NCBI GenBank assembly: GCA_025765595.1
Contig: JAIVFH010000529.1
Coordinates: 1-15,955, forward strand
Source: Obelidium mucronatum
Lineage: Eukaryota; Chytridiomycota; Chytridiomycetes; Chytridiales; Chytriomycetaceae
DNA length: 15,955 nucleotides
Reading direction: 5' to 3'
The stretch's first letter is position 1. Each line of letters starts with the position of its first letter. Made by a program: the position numbers and the translations under genes. This document shows, piece after piece, positions 8,051-15,955 of this stretch. Under the pieces are notes generated by a model. That model was not told the DNA's origin and did no database searches. It saw only the letters and a program-made list of their open reading frames with translations.

Positions 8051-9346
8051 TCATCCATTCACAGTCTCTCCAACATCCACAACCAAAAACTCCTCCTCTG
8101 AAACACCCTTCTTCCTCAACTCTTCCTTCAAAACTTGTGGTGGAAGTGTTGGTGCCTCAAACCCAAGCGGAAAAGTACCCCAATGCATAGCAACGCTTTT
8201 TTTGCTTCCAAGATCCAAGTGTACATCAACGGCATCTCCAGGATTGCAATGAATAGGGCTGAATAAATGACGCGGTTCATAGGCTCCAATCGGAAGCGCG
8301 GCTAAATCGCAAGGACCAAATCGCGCCTTGACTTCTCTAAATGAAGGACAAGTGGGTAGTTCTGATTCCTTGTCATCTTCTCCCTCAAACACCGATCGAT
8401 ATCCTGTATCACCACCAAAAAAGAATCGCTTGGATGGCGTTGCAATATGCCAACTGGACCAAAGAGTTTGATTTCTATCCCAAGCTGTGCGGCTTGAGAA
8501 ATGTTGACAAGGGGTACACGTGATTTCGAAATTGGCGGCCGGACTCGATTCAGTCTTCTCTTTCTTGAGAGAGTACGAGTCCCACCAGTCGCATTCAATC
8601 ACGTTTGTAATTCCGGCATTCACCAGCAGGTCCTTGTTCCCCAGCGGCACGAAAAAGACAATGTCCTTGTTCCTTGCGTGCAAGTTTTGCATCACGGGCA
8701 GATCCAGGTGGTCGTAGTGGTTGTGCGAAACCACGACGGCATCGACTCTGAGGTTGTCGAGCTTCTCACTGATGTTTGGCGGCAGCTGGACGACGCGCTT
8801 CGGGCCCGCGAACGACAGCGGCGAGCAGCGTTCGGACAAACACGGATCGAGGAGGATTGTGGCGCCCGGGAGACTCAGCAGGAAGGCGGCGTGGCCGAGC
8901 CACGTCAGCGCCATTCCGTCGCTGCTGCTGGCTGCGCGGACGAGCGCGCCGAAGTCGACCGGGCGCAGCTTCGGGATCTGTCCGGGCGGCGGCGGCGCTT
9001 CGGCGGCAGCGGCGGCTTTCCGGCCCCAGCGCTCGCTGAATATCTTGCTGCCCATGTCAAAGAACGAACTGGCGACTTCGCGGTACGACGGCCACGGATT
9101 CACAAAGCCCTTTCCGCTCTTCAAGTGGTGCGAGCGGTCTTCCTTTGCCTCGACAGAGTCATGTGTTCGTGTGACAGTGAACTGGCCGAGCGTTGTGCTT
9201 GAGCCAAGGGCGATCTTGTTGGCGGACATGGCTGTTGGTTTTGTGGACAAATTCTGGTACAGGAGATACGAGACGCCTGCGCCAGATGTAATGATCGCAG
9301 TTGTCGTTAAAGTCCGGCGAGTGAATACAACAGTGCTGACTGTCAT
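8051..9346 (-). CDS. NAPE-hydrolysing phospholipase D-like metallo-beta-lactamase-fold hydrolase (Fmp30-like)
   Basis: Single exon, 431 residues. The metallo-beta-lactamase fold is shown by WLGHAAFLL (149-157), the metal motif H208-N-H210-Y-D212-H213, H282 (TPCQH), D313 (GGDTGY) and H388 (AMHWGTF). Their order and spacing match NAPE-PLD, which cleaves N-acyl-phosphatidylethanolamine to N-acylethanolamine and phosphatidic acid; the yeast relative Fmp30 is a mitochondrial membrane protein needed for normal cardiolipin. Residues 1-35 are Ser/Thr/Arg-rich with a hydrophobic run (about 15-30), fitting a mitochondrial targeting/anchor segment. An Ala/Pro-rich linker (110-121) lies in an unusually GC-rich stretch. 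Intronless among spliced neighbours. Minus-strand AATAAA at 8011-8016. Function is by family; activity on NAPE itself is inferred. Confidence 0.92.
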   Translation of the reverse strand: MTVSTVVFTRRTLTTTAIITSGAGVSYLLYQNLSTKPTAMSANKIALGSSTTLGQFTVTRTHDSVEAKEDRSHHLKSGKGFVNPWPSYREVASSFFDMGSKIFSERWGRKAAAAAEAPPPPGQIPKLRPVDFGALVRAASSSDGMALTWLGHAAFLLSLPGATILLDPCLSERCSPLSFAGPKRVVQLPPNISEKLDNLRVDAVVVSHNHYDHLDLPVMQNLHARNKDIVFFVPLGNKDLLVNAGITNVIECDWWDSYSLKKEKTESSPAANFEITCTPCQHFSSRTAWDRNQTLWSSWHIATPSKRFFFGGDTGYRSVFEGEDDKESELPTCPSFREVKARFGPCDLAALPIGAYEPRHLFSPIHCNPGDAVDVHLDLGSKKSVAMHWGTFPLGFEAPTLPPQVLKEELRKKGVSEEEFLVVDVGETVNG

Positions 9347-9830
9347 AGTATATGGCTACTAAATGCAACGAGCGTGTAAACAAATTTAGGATTAGGATTT
9401 GAAATCCTCTGGTTCACAACCAAAACCTGTATTCTGTAGCAGTTGGTCTCACAAGTGTTGCTTTTTTATAAACTCTGTTGACATTCTGGAAGCATTTTTC
9501 AGTGCTCAAATCAGTATGAATCTCAACTTGCAAATGTCTTCACGTCGGCCATACAGTATTCTAATTTCTCATCAGCTTGAATGGGAATTTCAGGAGAGCA
9601 ACGAACAACCACGAATATGCCGAAAGTGATGTATATAATTGGAAGGAAGTGGCCGCAATCGTGCGAGCCGAAAGACACATAAATCGTGTATGAATTTCGG
9701 AACAATTGTTGCCGCTTCCTATAGCCAATCGAGATAAAGAAAGCAACAACTCTGGCAACTTCCTTCAAGCTGTAGGTTCCACACATTGCCCTCCTAACAC
9801 CGCCAGACATCTTCAGCAATACAAAATGCC
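9347..9830. other. Intergenic region between the NAPE-PLD-like gene and tRNA-Ser
   Basis: About 480 bp holding the likely promoter of the minus-strand gene starting at 9346. A minus-strand frame at 9810-9523 (95 residues, two hydrophobic stretches) is open, but starts about 20 bp past the tRNA and matches no family I know, so it is not called. A TTTT run just past the tRNA 3' end on the minus strand (AAAA at 9822-9825) is the probable RNA polymerase III stop. Confidence 0.5.
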
Positions 9831-9911
9831 GTCCCGCACAGGATTCGAACCTGCGCTCCCAGAGGGAAATGCCTTAGCAGGGCACCGCGTTAACCACTCC
9901 GCCAACGGGAC
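9831..9911 (-). tRNA. tRNA-Ser(GCU)
   Basis: 81 nt on the minus strand, without an encoded CCA. The acceptor stem GTCCCGT pairs with GCGGGAC (one G-U). The anticodon arm is TGCC-CTGCTAA-GGCA, giving anticodon GCU for AGC/AGU codons. A long variable arm (TCCC/GGGA stem) marks a class II tRNA, as expected for serine. T arm GCAGG-TTCGAAT-CCTGT. No intron. The B box GGTTCGAATCC is intact. Confidence 0.97.
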
Positions 9912-9984
9912 TTGCTCTTGTAGAGATAAAGGAGCACTATAACATAAACTTTATTCAGACAATCACGTTGAACGAATTCGCGTC

Positions 9985-11005
9985 TTAACGATGGTAGAAC
10001 TCAGTTAATGTGATAAAAAAAAGCCACCATAATACTTACGGTTTGCCAACCGGTACGACAATCTCCGCATGACACTCGCTCAGGGCCGCGTGAGGAATCG
10101 CAAGTATTACAAAGTTGAATCAGCTTGCTGCAATTCACACAGCAACATTGCAAGGGCCGACTGACAAAGGGAGAACACGTTGAGCAAACGAGTTCTCTGC
10201 AAATACCACATGACAAGAGGCATTCATTGCAATAATTTACAACATTCTTGTTGCAATTGCCACAAAATAAGTCATCGTCTCCTGTCCATTCGAAAAAGGG
10301 CAAGTAGCATTCCCCATTATCACAAACACTCTTCTTACACCCGCCGTCACAAACTCGCGAATCAATAGAGCATAGCTGTGCCGTACAGTGAGTACATTTG
10401 ATCACACAGGTCTCGCACAAGAGCTCTGTACATCGCGCACATTCATCCAAACACATCATGCAAACTGCGATTGGACCATCGCAACAGGGAGTTTTCGTGA
10501 AAGAACATTGCCAACACGCTTTTTCATGGCACTTGGAGCATGGCTTGCAGCTTTCCTCAAAGCAACTTGTGCAACAACTGTTGGAGCAGTGGATGCAATG
10601 TCCTGCGCAATCTTCACAGATTGTCGATTCACACTCTTTGTTGAAGCAGATAGTTACACAGCTTATGCATAGCTCCTTCGTCTTTGAAGATTTCTTTTCG
10701 CAGTCCACACATGTTTGGTGGCATTTTCGACAGAGTTGGATGTCTTCTTGGCAACGATCACAAACATTGGACTCATCCAGTGTGGAAAGAGATTTCGAGC
10801 AGAAATCGCAATGATATGAAAACCCCAGTATGATGTTGATCAGCTCCTCTGGTAGTCTGCGACAAAGGACTTCAACAACGGTTTCTCGACGCGTTTGCCG
10901 TATGTTTTCTTGAGTGATCAAAGAAGTCTCTCTGCAGCTGCTTTCTTTGTTTGGTGTCGAGAAAGTGGACCAAACGGTAGGTATCACGGTGGCGCTCCCT
11001 TCCAT
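9985..11005 (-). CDS. Cysteine-rich putative zinc-binding protein with F-box-like N-terminal stretch
   Basis: Exon 11005-10040, then a probable 40-nt intron (10039-10000, donor GTAAGTATT, acceptor CTGAG) and a tiny last exon 9999-9985, giving 326 residues; without splicing the frame stops at 10001 (334 residues). Residues 48-62 (CRRLPEELINIILGF) resemble the start of an F-box. From about residue 66 to the end, some 55 cysteines occur, mostly as CxxC pairs every 8-15 residues, with several His, a pattern of repeated zinc knuckles or RING/B-box-like fingers. No single known finger consensus fits. If the F-box-like part is real it could be an SCF substrate receptor, but this is inference. Minus-strand AATAAA at 9950-9955, about 30 nt past the spliced stop. 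Not recognised as a named family. Confidence 0.75.
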
Positions 11006-11141
11006 TCCCTTGTTTTAAATCTGACAATTTCGGACTGACATGCCCCAAACATCACAAGTATGCAGAAAAGAGGATTCACTTTTGAGATTCACTTTTATTT
11101 CATCTGGAAAACATAGAAATTTCAAACCCATGGCGTATTGG

Positions 11142-11490
11142 CTATACCACTTTCCTTCGCTTTAGCTTTTGTTGTATGAACGCACCCACACGATAAGGAC
11201 CAGTAAGAAAGCACATGATACGCACCGCCCCAAGAAGCACCCACAAAATCAAGTTAATCAACGTATTGACGGAGTTTTCAAGAAATCTTTTGAAGGCAGC
11301 ATAAAATGAATTGCTTTTTTTTTCTTTTTTGAGGGGGCAGCTTGCCACAGACTGCAACTCTGATCGATAAGAACCGATGCCATCAAAAAATGAGACTGAG
11401 TAGATCCCTGGGCATCTATTCTGAATTCAACTTGAACGCACTCATCCACCAAGTTACCCAGCAGCACCTTCTGTTAAAAAAGCCGGTCAT
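11142..11490 (-). CDS. Possible small membrane protein, two exons
   Basis: Tentative model: ATG at 11490, donor GTAACT after MTGFFNRRCCW, a 37-nt intron ending ATTCAG, then an open frame to TAG at 11142; about 103 residues. The C-terminal half has one strong hydrophobic segment containing LINLILWVLLG and RIMCFLTG, followed by a basic tail ending QKLKRRKVV. A minus-strand AATAAA at 11094-11099, 40-50 nt past the stop, supports a transcript here and is too far upstream to serve the next gene. The middle is A-rich and its reading is uncertain, and the intron is very short; the start could be elsewhere. No family recognised. Confidence 0.38.
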
Positions 11491-11601
11491 TTATCTGCAC
11501 CTGATTCCCGTAGAACGGAGTGACCTCAATGTTTAACTGAAGTTAACTGATAAGCCAATTGTCTGAGATTTACAAATTCTAATCAGAGAGCAGAGCACAC
11601 C

Positions 11602-13922
11602 ATGAGCGCTCCTCCTCCACCGCCGCCGCCACCACCACCACCAGCACCAGCACCAATACCTTTCAGAGTATCATCTACCACTACAAGATCAACGCCATCC
11701 TCTCGTCCCATATCCGGCATCCAATCCCTCCCACACCTCACCCCTCCAGCATCCTCACGCGTTTCAGTTGCCCCACCACTACCACCAAGTGCAGCAACAG
11801 GAGCAACAAACATTCCTAGAATATCTCAATCTCAAACCCGCAGTGCCTCTGTTTCAGCCGTCCACACTGCCGCAATATCAAACCCAATATCAACAACCTG
11901 GAATCAAGAACGCCCGCTTCCAAGTAAAGACACCCCTTCCTCCTCAACTGAAACGCAGCTCCGTTTCGCATCGAGTGCAACTGTAAACAGCGGAACTGGT
12001 GGAACTGGCGGAGGCAAAGATGCAGTAACAGCAGCAGCGACAGAAAAAAGTAAGTATTCCATGCAGTCCTTGGAAGGCGTTGTCGGCACACGCGAGATTG
12101 CCCGCCTCGAAGCCAAACGACAAAAAGAAGAAGACCGGGAACGGAAACGCGTACAATCTGCAATCGACGCGTCGTATTACTCTTCTTCGGGGACCTTGAA
12201 TATAAACCTCAAACCTGGTGTTGCACCACCGGAATCGGAAACCTACGCGATCCGAAGAAAAGCCAAACAGGAGCGGAAGAGAGTGAATTGTATTGCTGTT
12301 GCGGTGGGGGTTCCACTTGTTCTTGTGGCTGTTGGGGTTCTTGGCGCGTGTCTCTACTTTTTCTATTTTAATGCGGTGGTGACTGTTGGAGTTGTTGTGG
12401 CTGCGGATGATTTGAATGTGAATGGGACGATTAGTAAGTCTGATGCAGCAACTTTGTCACTCAAGTATATCGTCAAGACAATCAAACTCTGTGAATCTAT
12501 TGATTCATCCAGTTAAGTTCCTCTCTTTAGTCCTTTATCCTCAATTAACATGCTCATTTCAAAAACGAAAAATTTTCAGATGTTGGAACAGAAGCAGGGT
12601 CAAATTGCATCACAATCTACACAAACCCACTAACCGATAAATCAACTTCATCGTACACACTATCCAACGCAATCTCCGAATTCGACCCAAACACTCTCGA
12701 ATTCCACAATTACCCCGGCTTCGAACCACCCAAAACAGCATGGACAAACTTCCTCTCCCCTGAATCCCTCTCCCTCCTCACCGCCACGAAAACCCTCGTC
12801 CTCAATTGGAACACTGTCACATACAACTACATTCTCATATCCACTTACAAACCCGTGAAAATCACTGCCAAAATAAACCTCCCAACTTTGGACCTGCCCG
12901 CTGCAAAGCAACTGGCAGCGATCCCAGGAACAAGCTATATCCTCGCCACACGCGGATACGACACCACGGCCCAAGAATTCCAACAAACCCCCTCCGGCGG
13001 TCTATACACAGCGTCTCGAAAACCGCTGCTCGCATACCAAACCCAAAACGGCACATCCTTGATCCCGAATCCATATAACATCAAACCTGTAACCCCTTAC
13101 TTCCAAGATGAAATCTTGCCGTCCGTCGAAACTGAAATCTGGGTTCCCTTATATGAACCGATTCAGTTATCGTTAACGCGGGGTGGGTTCCAGAAAAGGA
13201 GGGTGCATGTGGATTTGGTGATGGATCGGGCGAGTCAGCTTGTTCAAGGGATCGTGTCTCCAGAGACTTTGAATAGCACGGGTGCGAGTGGGAGAGCAGA
13301 GGTTGGAAATTGTGTGGACGCGCAAGGGAATTCAATCTATCTGCCAGCGTTGCAGTTTTCGGCTGCTGTTGTAGTGGATGGTGCTGCCACTTCAGACAAC
13401 AGTGTCGGCCTCGAAAAGCACTTTGTCTGGATCAAAAGCCAACGCGTGATGCTGCAAGTTTCTGTGATTGTTAAGCTTGGGGATAATGCGGGAAAGTGGG
13501 TAACAGGGGCAAGTACTGATTTGAGTGTAGACTCCCAAATTATCGGAGTTAGTGTGGCTGTTCTTCCCATGGATATTGGACAGTTTCCAAACCAAGACGG
13601 ACTCTTGAATCCGATTATTGGAAACTCTTCCACTGCTTCTGGCAATAATCGAAGAAACAGGGCTCTCATAGTTCCGAAAGTCGCGTCTGTTGTGCAAAGC
13701 AGTGCAGGATTCTTGCAGTTGGTTGACTTGACTGGGAATGCTATCATGGACAAATTTTTGAGATCAAATCAAGTAGGAGTTTCAGGCTTTGGGAAATTGA
13801 TGGTTCGCTGCGGAGAGTTTGGTGGGTGGTTGGGTGGCAGCTCAAACTGTATCAGTCCAAATGCGACTTGGGTTGGATTTGAGGAAGCAAGCTTCTGGCT
13901 GCAATGGAAAGGATTCCTATAG
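11602..13922 (+). CDS. Type II membrane protein with polyproline cytosolic tail, large outer domain
   Basis: Exons 11602-12511 and 12580-13922 join in phase 1 (donor GTTAAG, acceptor TTTTCAG) for 750 residues; other nearby donors break the frame. Order: MSAP followed by a run of 11 prolines (4-14), a Ser/Thr/Pro-rich low-complexity tail to about 150, a charged Arg/Lys/Glu helix (163-190), a dibasic stretch (RRKAKQERKR), one strong hydrophobic segment (about 229-267), then about 480 residues with several N-x-S/T sites and few cysteines. Topology is tail inside, bulk outside. The outer part has beta-like stretches (EIWVPLYEPIQLSL, KRRVHVDLVMD) recalling fungal DUF3712 / LEA-like extracellular domains, but I cannot assign the family. 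The polyproline could bind SH3, WW or profilin partners (inference). ATG context CACCATGA. A plus-strand AATAAA at 14121-14126 is the likely poly(A) signal, 200 nt past the stop in an A-rich 3' region shared with the convergent LCB2 gene. Confidence 0.85.
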
Positions 13923-14162
13923 ATGGATACATAATTATTTAGATCATAGATTGAGCAGTAAAACTCAAGCAGTATACAATTGATGAATTACGAGTCAACA
14001 GTGTTATTTGCACAAAAAAAACGAAAAGAAATCCCAATCCCAACTCTACTACAACTAGGAAACGACAAAAAAGGGCAAAGAAATACAAAAAAGAAACTGC
14101 AGAAAAAAAAAGGACGAAATAATAAACAGGAAAAAAGGACTCCGTCATACAAAAACAACGCT

Positions 14163-15955
14163 TCAATGAAGCTTCTTCTTCTCCTTTCGGCTCAAGTGCT
14201 CTCCATTTTCTTGTGACACCTTCAAGCAAAGCATGTCCCCAACCTCGCTAATCTGTTCAAGTGCCCACTTGATATCCTCCATCGTATGAGCAGCACTGAT
14301 ACAGAATCGAACCCGCGATGTAATAATGGGAGTGGCTGGGTAACCAACAACGACAACAGCAATACCACGCTTCAGCATCTCCCGTGAAAAGGCTGGAATC
14401 TTGGCTGGGTGGCACAATAGAAGTGGAACGACTGGACTATCAACACCATAGACGATAAAGCCCATACGCTTGAGTTCTGAGCAAAAGAACTTGGAGTTGA
14501 GAGCCAGCTGTTGAATTCTACGACGGCCGTCGTTTCCATTTTCTTCTCCCATGATGATTCTCATACTAGTGATGATTTGCTGAAGGATGGGTGGGGTGAT
14601 GGATTCGGCGTAAATGTTGGAGTGAGATGTAAATCGCATGTGGTCGACAACTTGTTTGCTAGCAGCCAAGTAACCTCCGGCACCACCAAAGGACTTGGTA
14701 AATGTTCCCATCAAGACGTCAACGTTGCTTGGGTCAATTCCAAAGTAATCACAGATACCACGACCATTGGGTCCTGCAAAATCATTTAAAGTCAGTAAAT
14801 CATGCAGGCAAAAAATAGAAAGACAAAATACACACCCATAGCACCGACACTGTGGGCTTCGTCAAGGTACAGGTAAAACTTGTACTTTTCCTTCAAGGCA
14901 ACGATACCAGGCAAGTTGCAAATGTTACCCTCCATAGAGTAGAGTCCTTCCACAACAACCAAAATCTTCTTCCATGGACGGTGAGTACGTGGCTGTCCTT
15001 GTGAAATGGCATCACGAAGTACAGACTCCAAGTCCTTCATGTCATTGTGCTTGAAGACACGAATGGCGGCTCCAGAAACACGGGCACCAAAGACAAGGGA
15101 TGAGTGGTTGAGTTCGTCACTGATAATCAAAGATCCCTTGGAAACAAGAGAAGGAAGAGTGGTGGAGTTGGTGGCGAATCCCATAGAGACAATCATGGCA
15201 GCTTCCTTGCCCATAAAACGAGCAACCAGAGCCTCAGCTTCGAGATGCAAGTCGGATGATCCATTGTCCATACGAGCAGCACCGCTGGAGACACCATATC
15301 TAGTGATGTGACAAGTTAGCAAAAGACACTTGGGTGGTAGTGGTAGAGATTACGGAAAAATTGCATATGGGCCTCATTTCTGAGTAGTGATAACAAGAAC
15401 AGGTGTACTCACTTCTTGATGGCAGTTTCCACAGCATCCGCACAGGGTCCTTCGTTCTGAGCAAAACCAAGGTAGTTGTAGGACGACAAGTTGAGCACCT
15501 CCCGTTTAGTTCCAGTGAGGGAAAACGACTTGTTGTAGTCCTTTGAAGTGCGGTCCAGCAGCGTCACGGTTCGTCCTGGCACGTTAGTGATTGGCCTGTT
15601 AAAGACATCGCGGATGCGCATGTAGAGACGGCGGTGGTAAAAGGTGTCGAAGCCCGAGTTGAGCGGAGCGTATCCCTGAGCAAGTTGTTAGATGACTATA
15701 AACAAACAAACAAAGCAACGCACGTTCTTGTTGCGCAGGTGCGAGAAGGCAGCCGGGTTCAGACGGAAGCCAAAGAAGTCCCTGACGTGGCCGGACACAA
15801 TCAGGATGAAGTACGACAGGTAGGTCGTGATGAGCACGTGCAGCGGCGTGGCCTCGATGCAGTGCTCGACGGCGCCGTCGCCGCGCCGCACGAAGCCGCC
15901 GAGGTCGTCGGGCGAGTTGCTCGGTGCGCTGCGGCGCCGCCCGGGGACGGCTTCG
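14163..15955 (-). CDS. LCB2: Serine palmitoyltransferase subunit 2 (5' end outside window)
   Basis: Exons beyond 15955 to 15724, 15675-15413, 15299-14836 and 14773-14163; introns in phases 0, 2 and 1 rebuild a continuous LCB2. It catalyses condensation of serine with palmitoyl-CoA, the first step of sphingolipid synthesis, as a heterodimer with LCB1 in the ER. Seen here: the N-terminal membrane helix with [66 protein letters not shown] and the pyridoxal-phosphate lysine motif GTFTKSFGG. The C-terminus has a basic tail (KEKKKLH). Family length is about 560-600 residues; about 523 are present, so only a short N-terminal part is missing. The first visible exon is very GC-rich beyond 15840, unlike the rest. 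Confidence 0.97.

Noticed and set aside
8501..9362. Long plus-strand frames antisense to the NAPE-PLD-like gene
   Set aside because: They are by-products of GC-rich coding sequence on the other strand; the minus-strand product has all catalytic motifs.
9386..9400. Telomere-like TTAGGATTAGGA at the region upstream of the NAPE-PLD-like gene
   Set aside because: Only two imperfect units; far too short and not TTAGGG.
9523..9810. 95-residue minus-strand open frame with two hydrophobic stretches
   Set aside because: It starts about 20 bp after tRNA-Ser on the same strand, leaving no room for a promoter, shows no family motif and no clear poly(A) signal; left as intergenic.

Overview
The window looks like nuclear DNA of a fungus. 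It has spliced genes with short GT-AG introns (mostly 50-100 nt, down to about 40), AATAAA-type poly(A) signals, a cytosolic-type ribosomal protein uL2, the sphingolipid enzyme LCB2, an Fmp30/NAPE-PLD-like metallo-hydrolase and a type-II tRNA-Ser. The intron density and the mix of fungal-type and lineage-specific genes suggest an early-diverging (chytrid-like) fungus, but that placement is inference.

Left third (1-6425): a direct duplication of a divergent gene pair. Each unit has a minus-strand gene for an unrecognised protein (first residues MQNGGGGHHA) and, across a promoter of about 92 bp, a plus-strand DUF885-family gene. Unit 2 is complete. Its minus gene (1226-4083) reads through ten exons to a 751-residue protein with basic/coiled and acidic repeat regions. 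Its DUF885 gene (4176-6425) reads through six exons, one of only 17 nt, to 632 residues. Unit 1 keeps the 5' part of the minus gene, which runs off the left edge, and only a fragment of the DUF885 gene, cut off just past exon 1 and carrying a nonsense codon. A 522-bp core (both 5' exons plus the shared promoter) is about 96% identical between units, while flanking exons of the minus genes are strongly diverged. The DUF885 protein has lost the residues expected to bind metal (HExxPGHH reads NQLYPGVY; EGW reads QGW), so it looks like a pseudoenzyme.

Middle (6426-11500): mostly minus-strand genes. These are uL2 (6676-7509), an intronless NAPE-PLD/Fmp30-like hydrolase (8051-9346), tRNA-Ser(GCU) (9831-9911), a protein with about 55 cysteines and an F-box-like N-terminal stretch (9985-11005), and a possible small membrane protein (11142-11490).

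Right third: a plus-strand gene for a 750-residue type II membrane protein with a polyproline cytosolic tail (11602-13922), then the convergent LCB2 serine palmitoyltransferase gene (14163 to beyond the right edge). LCB2 and the NAPE-PLD-like enzyme both act in membrane lipid metabolism, but nothing in the sequence shows that they are linked. The most unusual content is the duplicated divergent pair: an unknown repeat/coiled-coil protein partnered with a putatively dead DUF885 peptidase.
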